From Chaunax sp. Z400 (Eukaryota > Chordata > Actinopteri > Lophiiformes > Chaunacidae), in the NCBI GenBank assembly GCA_037577475.1, contig CM075203.1, positions 2,596,001-2,660,000 of the forward strand: a stretch of DNA of 64,000 nt, read 5' to 3'. Shown one piece after another: positions 1 to 12,205 of this stretch. The number at the start of each line of letters is the position of its first letter. Positions within the stretch are counted from its first letter, which is position 1. Under the pieces are notes generated by a model that had not been told where the DNA came from, searched no databases, and saw only the letters and a program-made list of their open reading frames with translations. Made by a program: the position numbers and the translations under genes.

Positions 1-2790
1 AAGTTTAGAAATAAGTTTATTTGTCCTCCTCTGCTTATGGAGATATACACAAATCGTTTCAGAAGCAAAAACTGATCCATATGTTGCCATTTAAGATGAT
101 GACATGATTTTGGATGTTTGAGTGCTGTCAGAAAGTTCACTATTACTGATATCAGTCACTTAAAATGTACGTTTTCTTTGCGGGACTCTCTAAAATAAGT
201 GGATTCTAACACTTATGCACTTGTAAGGAAAATAAATAAGTAATTTAATGCTGTATCATGAAATGATCTGTAAAAAAAAGTGATGTTTAAATATCAATTA
301 ATGTCTGCTGCTGTGTGTCAGCCATCTTTCTGCATCCATCTGACTGATGAGGTCTGTCACTAGAGGGCAGCATTCTCCTGATATCACTCATGAGGAGAAG
401 CAGCAGCTCACTCAAAAGAGCAGTCAATTATCACATCTTTTAACAGCCTGTCACTTCTAATGGTGTTTTATATTAATTTAATTATGCTGGTGCTCCACGT
501 GAAGAGCGGCAGCCTTGTGTAATTGACTCACTGATTACATTTCTGCAGCCTGCATGCGCAAAATGAGATCCATTGTCGTAAACAACCCAGTAAGGCTGTG
601 TCCAAGTATATATGCACACCACCCTTGTAAAAAAAAAAAAGAATGGTGTTTATTGAAAACTGATAATCACTGATGCTTATTAACGATGATGAATGAAGGC
701 GGATTCAAAGCTGCTGCAATAACAGAAATTGGTAGGATTTACGTCATGTTTCATCCCACTGATTAAACTTAACTATAATAACTGCTTTGTCTCTCGTTTG
801 TTGTCCAAAAATCATGTTTCTCACACACATATGTAAGAATTACAGACTATGTAAAGACACTTTACATCCCACTTTATATTGCTGTTTATGTTAACCGTAA
901 AAAAAAAGAATATTGTCTAAATTATGTTTTCTGTCATGGAAGAGAATTCTTACATAACATTTATTATTGCAATCATGAGATTTTAATCACTGATTATCAG
1001 TGGCGTTTCCATAAGAGGGGTCTAGGGGTGGCACTGCCCACCCCTGAAATCTAATTGCTCTATCTCAGACGTCTGTAACATTAGTCTTTTCATCATTTTA
1101 TGGCTTAAAGAAGTCCAGTTAATTGTATTTTCGCTCTATCCTATAGATCTGTCAGAGACACAATCTATATAATTTAGGTTAGGTCTACTGGATCTGGAGC
1201 TAATATTATCACATGAATCTATTACATGTGCTGGAATTAGATATTAAACCTCTACTTTAAATCTGACCCTACTCTGAGGCAGACACATTAAAAATGAAGC
1301 TTAGACAGCAGCTCCATGTTTGGACAGACGTTTTGAAAATCATTAAATAACACAATTGAACAGGCTGTAAAGTAAGCCTGCGTTTGCATCATAAATGGGG
1401 GCTGTACTCCGAGCCACTCCGGCTCATTTGGTCTTTTGTGCGAGCCCCTGTTTAATGAAGTTAATCTGATGAAAAACACAGCTATCTGCTTTTCACTATA
1501 CCGGCCTCCTTCTCCGCCCCCATCTTTAACACAGCTATGAGACCTCTAATTATGCAGGGGTTCAAGTAGCTTTTCACAAAACACAGTGTTGTCCTTTAGA
1601 GCTGGAGAGCGCTCCATGAGCTAAAAGTGCAGGCTTGCATTTTTGCAGGTTGAGCAAATTCAGTTGATTTGATTATCTCTTTGCATCTGCCTCAAGACTG
1701 GTTTAAATGATGAGTCCTAAAAGCATCACATGCGGTTTTCTGTACATTTTATTTTCATTTTCGGAATTAATTATTACCTTATACAGACAAACACAAAACC
1801 ATACATCAATATTAAAATTGTGTGTTGGTTCAGGTTTTTCTAAGTGACGTGCATTATCTATATGTAAAAGCAACCGCAGAGGCCGGTTTGATTAGAAAAT
1901 CCAGGACGCACCATGCCGCTCTACTTCTGGTCTCAAGCTCTTCAGTCTCGAGAAAAGAAGGCTTACAAATATAAACTCCCACCTGTTCACTGTATGTCTT
2001 TATCATCTAATCTCATCACACTCGATCATATAAATGTCTCATTACATACAAATATAATTTGCAGCATCCGAGCACTGGTAGAAACTTCTTGTGTCATCCT
2101 CTTGCATTAGATCACCTGCTGCCCCTGGGTTTGCAGGCTTTTGTACAAAGCTGATTTGAAAAGCCTTTATCACAGCGGTGAGCATTCAATTTGATGGCTG
2201 CCTGTAGCATTTCCTGACTAATTAAATTACACTGAAGTCAATGAGCTTCGGTGCAGGAGAAATACACAGTGCCTATATGGCTTTTCCTGTTGCGCACAGG
2301 TGGAACAGATGACGTTTGGAAATCCTTACAACAGATGAATAAGTGGCAGCTTGATCTTCAGCAGATCACAGTGTTAAACTCTTTCTTCTGCTATAAGAAA
2401 TAAACATAAAAGTCGAATCCTCCTCATTTTTATTATTGTTTTATGTTTTTTTCAGTGGCTGACATTCGTGCGTAAAATGTGCGTAATATTTGTGCCAAAG
2501 CCACGCGGTTTACAGCTTGAGGTGTAATAATTTCTGGACCATTTATTCAATTAACTGACAGATGATTACAGCTATAGCGCACGCCCTCAAAAACCCCGAG
2601 ACATTTTCCCCTTTACTCTAATTGGATGATAAGTGGGTGCCTTACTGTTGAGCCGACATCAAAACGCTTGCGCGGCCTTTTTTCTTTGGAGCCTTTCTAG
2701 TCACAGCCCCTCGCGGTTTCATCTCAGATCCCATTTGCTATTGTACCTGCCCAATAGCAAAGACCGAGCGCGTTTTAACTCGATGGGCAT
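1..2790. other. Non-coding region upstream of hmx3, probably regulatory
   Basis: No convincing coding exon was seen on either strand; the short open frames lack splice context and family resemblance. Two blocks, about 1290-1680 and about 2110-2350, are free of obvious repeats and rich in homeodomain-type ATTA/TAAT and Sox-like motifs. This is the usual look of conserved enhancers beside developmental homeobox genes. About 1003-1200 begins with a 'gtctaggggtggcactgccc'-type stretch that resembles the end of a teleost interspersed repeat. Whether these blocks are conserved is inference only. Confidence 0.4.
2734..2761. promoter_or_regulatory. Inverted CTATTG/CAATAG pair upstream of hmx3
   Basis: TTTGCTATTG (2734-2743) and its exact reverse complement CAATAGCAAA (2752-2761) face each other across 8 bp, about 250 bp before the hmx3 start codon. 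The arms contain CCAAT-like and Sox-like (CTATTG) cores. A paired factor site in the proximal promoter is a plausible reading; no function is shown. Confidence 0.35.
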
Positions 2791-3011
2791 TTTTTATTTC
2801 ATCATTACAATCCGGCGCGAGTCTGACGCAGTTATCCCTGCGCTCTCAGGAGCTGGAGGCAGCTTTCACTTCTCCCTCTCTGGCTCTCCTCCTCTTTCTC
2901 TTTCTCTCTCGCGTGATTCAAACTAAGACGATCAAACAAGAAAATCTTTTACAGGTGCTTTCTTTCGCTTGCCAAGTTTTGATGGTGATCAACATCGGAC
3001 AGTGAACGGTG

Positions 3012-4157
3012 ATGGCCGACTCTGATTCGCAAGAGACTCGCCAACCCCCCAAAGACTCGCCGTTCTCCATAAAGAACTTGCTGAACATTGAAGACAAACC
3101 AACAAAGCCGAAGAGCTTCTTCAGTTCGTCCAAAGGAGTGTTTGAAGGTAGCTTCTTCTCTCGGCTCGGTGACTTGTCTTTCCCTCGATTTGACTTGCCC
3201 ACACAGAGAATTGGACTATCAGCGCAGTATTTGGAGAGAGCGTCGACCTGGTGGTACCCATACACGCTCGGGACTCATCTGAGGACTGGAGGTAAATATT
3301 TTTTAACTCTAGCTCCGCAGATGGTTTGGAAAAGTCTGAATTTAACACCCTATTATTTTATATTATTAATGGATATTATGGAATTTAATATGTAGCCTGT
3401 ATCCTGAATTATTAGGATCTAACACTGTTAAAATCTATATTTTAACTAAAGGAAAAACGCGCAATCCTCTTATAAACCGAATATCTAAAATGAACAGGTC
3501 ATTGTCATTGCAGATAACATGTTCAATGGTTTAGAGGATCAAAAAAATGTTTTCTTCTATGTAGGATCTGAGAAGGCCAACCTCAGAGAAGCATCACCGG
3601 CACCAGACAGGCGTTCCCCGGATCTCCAAAAAAGTGACCAAGATGCCAAAGAGGAAAGCGCCGACGAAGATATCGCGCTGGATGAAAGTGACTCGGAAGA
3701 ACCAAAGAAAGAAATAGACCAGGAGGACGACTGGAGGGGCAAAACGGGCGAGCTGGACTCCGATAGGAAGCCCTGTCGGAAGAAGAAGACACGCACGGTT
3801 TTTTCCAGGAGTCAAGTCTTCCAGCTGGAGTCCACCTTCGACATAAAGCGCTACCTGAGCAGCTCGGAGAGGGCAGGCCTGGCCGCGTCCCTGCACCTGA
3901 CAGAGACGCAGGTGAAAATCTGGTTTCAGAACCGGAGGAATAAGTGGAAAAGGCAGCTGGCTGCGGAGCTGGAGGCGGCCAACCTGAGCCATACGGCGGC
4001 ACAGAGGATTGTGCGGGTTCCCATTCTTTACCACGAGAACGGAGCCCCAGAAACGACCGGGGGCCGTGCTGCAAACTCACCGGGCAGCCAGTCACTCCTG
4101 GCTTTTCCTCACCACATGTACTATTCCCACCCAGTCCCACTGCTGAGGCCTGTTTAA
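3012..4157 (+). CDS. hmx3: Hmx3 homeobox transcription factor, two exons
   Basis: Exons 3012-3291 and 3565-4157 (donor GGAG|gtaaat, acceptor tgtag|GATC; phase 1) encode 290 aa, near the usual Hmx3 length. An engrailed-homology-like motif FSIKNLLN lies at residues 18-25. An acidic linker at about 119-160 precedes the homeodomain at about 165-224, with the HMX signature KKKTRTVFSRSQV and helix 3 KIWFQNRRNKWKRQ. The tail has RIVRVPILYHEN and ends VPLLRPV, which marks Hmx3 rather than Hmx2. The start is the ATG at 3012; the GTG just before it is in frame but not a normal start. The family acts in the nucleus in inner ear, lateral line, hypothalamus and spinal interneurons. Teleost names differ (hmx3 or hmx3a). 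Family certain; paralogue very likely. Confidence 0.95.
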
Positions 4158-5584
4158 CAGTGACAATGTCATCATAAGCTGTACATATGTTTTTAGTTAC
4201 TGTCATTGAAAAAAAATAATACAATTTTGTATATTTTATAGATTACGAACAAAATGTTTTATTATTATTATTATTATTATGTAATCAGTATTTATCCTGC
4301 CGAGGCACCCTACATTAAGAGTCCCCAGAGGAACAGCCGAGGCCTATTATTATTATTATTATTATTATTATTGGTGAAATTGTTCCATGCTCAAAAGTGG
4401 GTAAATATATTTTAACGTATTCAATTTTAAAAGAGCTTGTTTTGTTTTGAACTGTTCATATGTATTTAACAGAGATTTGTGTCCGTGTTTGAAGCAAAAA
4501 TGTGGAATTTAATATTTTATATTTTCTAATATTGTGCAATATTTGGCTTTACATTAGACTTCCAGTCTTTGTCACCTCTATTGTTCACTTTTACAGAAAA
4601 ACATTTTTTTCTTCGTATTAGTGAGGACAATCATGTTATTAAAAAATTCCCCCCAAAACAGGTGATGGTTAGTTGTTTATATGACGCTTTGTTTTGCCAG
4701 TAATTTTGAAGCCATGGAAGAGCCAAAAATACCCTCTGTTTTTGTGTAAGTTTTTTCTGATATTGTTTAAAGTCTGTATATAAATGGTCTTACACAGTAA
4801 AGATTTTGTTCCAATAAGAGATGCATCTTAATATAATTGTGATGTGCATGGGAAAAGAATCATATGCAAGGTGATATTTAAAAAAATCTAGAGACATTAA
4901 GGTACAATGAGGGACAGCAGAATGATGGTGCTTCCCTTGATGAATTAAATTAGATTATTTTTTACGGACAGCCAAATATAAGGATGGCCGTCCTTTTCAA
5001 TCTATTAATTTGAAAATTTTTGCGCCCCGTTTTAATCCGCATTATTTTCTGCAATTTTATTTTATTTTGATAATTTGTACACACTATAAAGCAGTGATCT
5101 CCTGCCATTAGTAGAGCACTTATTTTGCAACATAAAATGTGCATTTTTAAATAACAGATAATTATGCAGACAAGTTGTGGCTTGCGGAAACACTACGTTA
5201 AACGGGCTACAATTAAAAGCAAATTCAGGGGATTAAATAATCTTGGGGTCAGTCGTTGTTTTTCCACACATTTTAACGATGAATGATAATAGATCTAATA
5301 GGAAAACGTTATCTTCAAACCACATTAAGGAATATGACAGAAGGTCATAACCTATATATGCATAGGATACAGCATATCATACAGCAGGCAAAATCAATGT
5401 GGATAGGCTTACGTCCCCTTGTTTTGTGTACTTAAGGCTAATTTACTGCTTTTTACTAGGGTGCATTGCAGTGTCTTATGCATCATATATATTTTAATTA
5501 AAAGACACACAATTACACCAGCCCAGAAAATACATGGCTTTCTTAAACGAGAGAGAGGAGGCGAGAGAGAGAGAGAGCAGTCCT
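4158..5584 (+). other. hmx3 3'UTR and hmx3-bub3 spacer
   Basis: AT-rich sequence with two (TTA)n microsatellites at about 4259-4280 and 4345-4372 inside the likely hmx3 3'UTR. A variant AGTAAA at about 4796 could be the poly(A) signal. No homeobox or other coding exon is visible between the two genes. A GA-rich stretch at about 5550-5580 sits just before the bub3 promoter. Confidence 0.6.
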
Positions 5585-5700
5585 GTGTCACGTGATCTGT
5601 TCTGAGACAACGGAAATGTTCACAGGGATTAAATCTACCAATCATATTGCAGGCGGGAATTTCGCCTCAACCAATCAGCATCCTCTGTAGCATTCACAGT
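5585..5700 (+). promoter_or_regulatory. bub3 promoter: E-box, two CCAAT boxes, E2F site
   Basis: CACGTG lies at 5589-5594, CCAAT at 5638-5642, the E2F-type GGCGGGAA at 5652-5659 and a second CCAAT at 5671-5675. The two CCAAT boxes start 33 bp apart in the same orientation, a spacing typical of NF-Y-driven G2/M genes. They lie shortly before the non-coding first exon. This fits the known cell-cycle role of bub3. No TATA box is evident. Confidence 0.7.
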
Positions 5701-5855
5701 GACGGTGGGTAAAGCTTGCTAAGGAGTTAGCTACACGTAGCCTCTTTGCTTCACGGCATTTTCTGTATTATATATTTTAGTTTAAACCAAGGCACGATAA
5801 TTAGTCCCCCTAACGAAAACAACCGGTTGCGTCCGACCGACACCAAACTGAAGCG
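5700..5855 (+). other. bub3: bub3 non-coding first exon (5'UTR)
   Basis: A good donor, AAGCG|gtaagt, ends this exon at 5855. The ATG is the first base triplet of the next exon, directly after the acceptor at 6632, so this exon carries only 5'UTR. The 5' edge is a guess from the promoter motifs at about 5.59-5.68 kb. Confidence 0.6.
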
Positions 5856-6632
5856 GTAAGTAAAATGAAACGACTAAAATTTAGGCTTTTAACCTAGTTC
5901 ATTTTTACCATTGCAAGCTAGCGCTAAACACGCGTAGCAGTAGAGGTGGGCTTGGTGTAATTGCTGGATGTTATGGAACAAGTCGCGTTTTACTGTGAAA
6001 TCAAAACCCACAAAGTAATCGCAAAGTAAATCTTATAGTTTCGTAACAGAGAGTGCTGTTGTTTCATTTGAATGTTAGCAAGTCAAGGGCTCGGTGGTGC
6101 TAGTTGGCTAAAACCACAACCACTGTCACTAAACAACAAGCAGGGGAGTACTAGCACCAGTGTGCCAGTAACTTGCTCCCTGTGTAATTCTGTAACATTT
6201 GATTTAAAGAGATGTTTTTCCAACAGAATTTTAAGTATACAACATACAGGTTTATGACCCTATCTTATATATTTTGTTGAGGAAATAGAAAGGAATGAAG
6301 CTACTTAACTCAATGACGTGATCCCGTGCTGTAGGTTTTTGACAGCATTTCATTCATCAGGTCCACCTGCTGTTATTCGAGCAGGCTTTTCCTTTGCTTT
6401 AGCTTAAAGCAAACCTTCATAATCATGGGCTGTATTTACGACAGAGGTTTCAATCTATCATAATGAAAGCCATTGAATATTCGCTTACATTTTAACAGTC
6501 TAGAAGACACCAGCGGTTTAGTTTCAGCTCATGTGCTTTTGTTGTGTATATAATTTCTCCAACAATCAAGCCTCACAAAAGTATCACTGGGTCTCAATTT
6601 TAAGATGTAATAAACATGCTTCCTTTTTGCAG

Positions 6633-9600
6633 ATGACAGGCTCAAATGAATACAAGCTGAACCAGGGACCAGAGGACAGCATCTCTGCTGTCAAGTTCAG
6701 TCCCATCACAGCCCAGTTCCTGCTGGTGTCCTCCTGGGACTGCACTGTCCGTCTGTATGATGTCGTAACCAACACCATGCGTATGAAGTACCAGCACACG
6801 GCTCCAGTTCTCGACTGTGCTTTTTATGTGGGTCACAGATTTTTCTTTCATATTCGTTTAAGTTCGTAATTGCCATGTCAAAGCGTAGAAGTGTGGTCCA
6901 CACAGATAACCTCCCCCCTTTTATTTGCAGGACCCAACGCATTCTTGGAGTGGAGGATTAGATTCACAGTTAAAGACACATGATTTGAACACGGACCAAG
7001 GTATGCTACAAACCTGATTATTAACAATAAACTTTAAATCTGTCACAGATCTTCATAACTATTCTATTATTTTGTTGTATTGTATTGTTTATTGATGGTA
7101 TTGTTTAATATTATCCTCAAACAGATACAATAGTTGGAACCCATGATGCCCCCATTCGTTGTGTGGAATACTGCCCAGAGGTTAATGTAATGGTAACCGG
7201 TAGCTGGGACAGATCAGTTCGGCTGTGGGATCCAAGGACGCCCTGCAATGCTGGCACCTTTACTCAGCCTGAAAAGGTAAAGTCAAACAGACACAGTATA
7301 GTATAGTACAGTTTAAGAGTGCGGTAAACATGTCATTTTATAAGCAACTGTCTTGTACATCTAAACTACTAAATTGGCAGGAACATGACATGGTTAGACC
7401 TTCCTGCCTTGTTGTTAATTTCATGTATTTCGCAAAGAAAGATGATATTTGGGACATAACATGTAGAATAATTATATTCAGTAGAAACCACTGGTCCATT
7501 ACAGAGGCACTATTTTTGCCTAAAATTAAGACCTTGTAATTTTGTTCATTCACCGACACAGCTGTATATCACATCGGTTAAGAAGGTGTTATTTCATTCT
7601 AACTCATTCATTGTTAAGCGTGTCTGCATTAGGTATCAAGCAAGACTTTGCATTGCTAGTGTTTTGTCCCCCTCTTGTCTCATGCTTGTCGTCTTGGTGA
7701 AAGGTGTACACCCTCTCCGTGGCTGGAGATAGGCTCATCGTTGGCACAGCTGGAAGACGAGTCCTGGTGTGGGATTTGAGGAACATGGGCTACGTTCAGC
7801 AAAGAAGAGAGTCCAGTCTCAAATATCAGACTCGCTGCATCAGAGCCTTCCCCAACAAACAGGTAGACGTGGATTAAGACTCAGGCATTTCTAATGAAAA
7901 GATGCAGATGCAGTTAAAAGTTGACAGATAATGTACTCCTAATAGAGCATCGTGTTACAGATACAGATCCCTGTATTAATGTGAAGAACTTGGATGCTAA
8001 CTTCATGTTTTATTTTCTGGCTCCAGGGCTACGTGTTGAGTTCAATCGAGGGACGTGTAGCTGTGGAGTACCTGGACCCAAGCCAGGAAGTTCAGAAGAA
8101 GAAGTACGCCTTCAAGTGCCACAGGCTGAAGGAGGATGGAATCGAGCATGTTTACCCTGTTAATGCCATCTCATTTCACAGTGTCCATAACACCTTTGCC
8201 ACAGGTATGACTGTCCAGCTTTTTAACAAAAGGGTTTGTTTCTCTAAAGGGGGCAGTTTTTTATAAAGATCATAGATTTGTCCTAACTGCCAAGGTTGCA
8301 TGAGGAGCACACAGTTATTACAGATCCGTATCTCTGCAGCAACACGTACGAAATCTTTTGATGCTTGACCTTGAGCCTCTCCTCCTTCCAAGGTGGCTCG
8401 GACGGCTTCGTGAACATCTGGGACCCGTTCAACAAGAAGCGCCTGTGTCAGTTCCACAGGTATCCGACCAGCATCGCCTCGCTGGCCTTCAACAACGATG
8501 GCACCATGCTCGCCATCGCCTCCTCCTACATGCACGAGAAGGGAGACATCAGCCACCCAGAAGACGCCATCTTCATCCGCCAAGTCACAGACGCTGAGAC
8601 CAAGCCCAAGTGAGTCTCCCCCTCACCTCTTGTGTCCTCGGTGTATAACGCTTTGAATCTCTGAGCCGCTGCGTTTTACAAGGAGCACACATCCAGCTGC
8701 AGCGTATGCTGATCTGTATCTCTGTCCGTCCACTCTTCAATATCCGACAGTTAAAAGATGGAGCGATTGAAATGGTGAATATCCTCCTCCCAAGTTTGTG
8801 TGTCCGTTGTCATGAATGAACACTCAGCGACCAGACAGATAGAAACATGCAGTACATTGGAATTACAATCCACTACAATTTGTGGTTTGTACATCGGTTT
8901 TGTAATATATTGGAACGTGTTTATAATACTTTGGTTCTCCATGTTTGTCAGTAAAGGTGAGCAAAATGTTAAGACGTGTGTTCAATTTTAATTATGTTTG
9001 TGTTTTTCTAGTATCTGCAGATGTAGCTTATTGTAACACATACAGCTCTGTAGTACATATAAAGTTTAGGCTCTGCTCCATACAAGTTTCAGAATTTGTA
9101 AAAATATTCTCTGATATGATTATGTTAAACTTCTAACATAAAAAAAATAAACTCTGAATTTTACTTTTACCACAGCAAGCGTAGCTTTAACACGATTTTA
9201 ATTGGGATTGTGGCGCTGCTACGCTCCCCTCCCATTTATGGGCTCTATTTGAGTGGCTGCCGAGTCAAGTGTGACACCTAATGGTTAAATTTGGTACATC
9301 TGTCTGGTCCAGTGTCTTGACTCGATATCAAGCCAGCTTGAAAATGTTTAAATCGTCACAACTTTGTCTTTGTTCCAAATCTAGTTTAACCTGGACGTGT
9401 TTGAATGATAATGATAAATCAATGTTTCACCAGGAACTACAGTAATATAGTATTCAGTACTGTTTTGTATTCAGTATGAAATATTTCATTCAAAACAGTT
9501 GAAGTCTTGGTCTGGATATAATAATTTATGGGGACTTGACCTTTTTCCAGTTGATGGATGGTGTTTTTTTTTCCCCCTCAGACAGAAGCAACTATGAAAC

Positions 9601-9714
9601 AATATTCAGTACTTTGATGTCTCGTCTCTTCTCTTGAGTTAATCTGTTTTTTGTTGTTTTTCTTTTGTGTGTTTGTGTGTCTGTGTGTGTGTGTCTGTGT
9701 ACAGGTCAACTTAA
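6633..9714 (+). CDS. bub3: Mitotic checkpoint protein Bub3, seven coding exons
   Basis: Exons: 6633-6827, 6931-7000, 7125-7276, 7704-7862, 8027-8204, 8393-8609 and 9705-9714, all with GT/AG borders and matching phases, for 326 aa. The start MTGSNEYKLNQ and blocks such as VEYCPEVNVMVTGSWD, VGTAGRRVLVWDLRNMGYVQ and YPVNAISFH are near identical to human BUB3. The protein is a seven-bladed WD40 propeller that binds the GLEBS motifs of Bub1 and BubR1 at kinetochores and supports the spindle assembly checkpoint. The last exon adds only one base plus TCA-ACT-TAA, giving the ending KPKST, as in the shorter-tailed human isoform. A competing acceptor at 9580-9581 would give KPKQKQL instead. Very sure. 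Confidence 0.98.
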
Positions 9715-10105
9715 GGTTGCCTCTGAATGGTTCCATCTGCACATGAAGCCTTTATCACATGTGAGATATCTGCTGGCATCCAGTGTATCATTGTCCTGTT
9801 GTTTTCCTGTCATCTCTTTCTATACTGTCTAACTTTTCTTCTCTTCTGTTGTTAAATATTTCATTGTTCCATTCATGTTCCAACAACCAACAATTGTTTT
9901 ATGAACTAAAGCTGATCTTTACTTACCTTTCTGACATTTTTTGTTTTTGGCTTGGTCCTTTTGGAGTCATCAGACATGCATTGATTATTTTATTCCCTCT
10001 TTTAAAGCTGTCCTTCCAATCTGAATTTGTTGTTTGGACACATGTTTATGTAAAAAAAATTTGACAAAACTTGTTTCGTACCTGCAAAATAAAACCTTAG
10101 AGATT
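9715..10105 (+). other. bub3: bub3 3'UTR with poly(A) signal
   Basis: Non-coding sequence after the stop codon runs to AATAAA at 10088-10093, the likely poly(A) signal. A further AATAAA-like stretch at about 9145, within intron 7, could end an intron-retained transcript whose frame stops at once (KPK, then TGA at 8611). Confidence 0.6.
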
Positions 10106-11997
10106 CCAGGAATGTGTCAGAGGCTGTCTTCTTGATGATGTGTTGAAGGAAAGCGATGATCCACTAGTCTTGCCAAGGGCTCCACTTGCCCCCAGACAGT
10201 GACCTGTGCTGATAGACATCAGAGGTTCGCGGCCTAAACCAGATCTTGCTTTATTGTTTGGAAATGTTGGGAGAAGTCCGCTAAACTGGGTGACACCCCA
10301 CCCCACCCCCATGGCTGCATCTGGAAGCCTGTGAGGGTCATTTCTCTTCATTTTTAATGCTGCATTATCAGCTGAGAGCCTATCAGACTTGAGTGCCGCC
10401 CATTTTTTTTATGATTTCACTGCACGTTTCGGATTCCTTTTAAAGTCCTTTAGCCCCGAACATGGAAGTTCAACACATTTTATTAATATAGAAGATTAAC
10501 GATGATGGAGACGTTTCGGGGGGGGGGGCTGATACTTTTTTTTTTTTTCCTACCATTATCTCTAAATTTATCTGCTGCTGTTTTTGCAACTTGTTACACT
10601 GGTGACAGTGGGATCGAACGCAGACCTTTTTAAATGCAGCATTCAGCATCACATGAATGGGAACAGCGAACACAGAGCAGCGCCCTGTGAAAGTCTAAGT
10701 GCCGTATTTTTCCCCCCTCGGTTCAGATTTTTCAATTGCGACTAATGCGATTTCTGAAGCCCTTCAGCCAAAGCAGCAGCAGAGAAGATCTAGATGTCAA
10801 TTATTCTATTTAAGAGCTTCAATTTTTTCTAATGGCTCTTATCTGCTTCTGCGGTATCCTGGAAATGATTAGTTCGGATTGGTTAAATGATGTAACTAAT
10901 TCCCATGATTGTCAATAATGAGTCCATCTTTGACGTTGGATTCGGACAGCAGCTTAATATGAAATGGCATTCATTTTGGGGACGTAATTACTGCCCATGA
11001 GGCAGACAGAGAATGGCCCCGGGGGGGTTTGTCACTGGGCTTACAGTGAATTACCTTGTTTCCTGTCATCTTTGGCTTCCGCTAAATTGGAAAATTGGGT
11101 TCTTTGAGTGTGCATTAAAACTGTTAAGGTTTTGTTGTCTGTTTTGGATAGCTGTTTTATGGGGGGGGGGGAGTCATTTTGCAGTCAGGTCATTAAAGGA
11201 ATTTGTATTTTTTTCCAACACACAATTAAAAATCTTTAAATACCTGAAAGGATTTATGAAGGTTTGTAATGTAACAAATTGCAGCAGATAAATCTGTTGC
11301 ATTGTCTCATCAGCATCTTCCTCCAAAGCCTTGTCTGCACAGAGTCTTCAACCACATCTGTGGTTGTGTTGGCCAGGCTCTGGTTTCCCAACCGCTGGAG
11401 CGTTGCAGACACTTCGGCTCTTCGTGAAACCGTTACACGACGATTAAAACGCGATTGTGCTCCAAACAGCCTGTCGTGTGGATTTAACCCGACCACAGAA
11501 GGCTCTAATGTTCACTCAGGAGGGCACGGATGACCTTCAACCAGACACCTTATCTCTCAGGACCGGTTTCTAATATTATATCAGGATCCTCCGTGAACTG
11601 TGTGGAAATGGGGAAATCACATGATGCATCGGGAAAATATTGACGGCATTCTTTTTTTAATTATTATTATGGTTTGTCTACTGTTTCAGTGCCACAGACT
11701 GTAAAACCAGAGATGAAGATAGATATATATATATATATATATATATGTGCAGCGTCTTCCAGTAAAGTCATGATTTCAAGTAATGAAAATTTGTGTTAAT
11801 CGATATTTGTAATAAGAATAAAGCAGCATTATTTCACTTTACCTGTATTTAGGGCTACATGACAAAAACGCATCGCAAGTCGTTCTTGGGAACTTTTCTC
11901 ATGTAGCAAGTATTTTTTTTTTTTACTGTATTTATTTATCACTTATCAATTATTGTTTTATCACTGGTCCGTAAAGCATTACAAAATTAGAACGACA

Positions 11998-12205
11998 CTC
12001 TGTGGAGGACATACATGCCTCCATACGGCTGCTACTCCTGTCTGTTTAGCTTTCCGTCCTCATGACCCGCCTCCACAAAGTTTCATGGAAATTTGTTTAA
12101 GTTGTTTTGTAATTATCAAAAAAAAAAAAATCTCTGAAAAAAACAACCAACCTACCAGTGAACACAGGTGAAAATATAACCTCTTTGATGGAGGCAATTA
12201 GTGAC
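11998..12205 (-). repeat. CCTCC-ended interspersed repeat, reverse copy
   Basis: 'gcctccacaaagtttcatgg' (about 12069-12088) and a closing 'acctctttgatggaggcaa' match a family seen again at 25.05, 27.2, 52.9 and 60.6 kb. Its consensus as I know it in fish starts 'cctccgccaaggagg' and contains 'aagtttcatgg' or its complement. The copy is diverged. Confidence 0.5.

Noticed and set aside
3583..4224. Long open frame antisense to hmx3 exon 2
   Set aside because: It is the shadow of a GC-rich coding exon and has no family resemblance or splice context.
10590..10660. tRNA-like B-box 'gcgttcgatccca' on the minus strand
   Set aside because: No A box or cloverleaf could be drawn around it.
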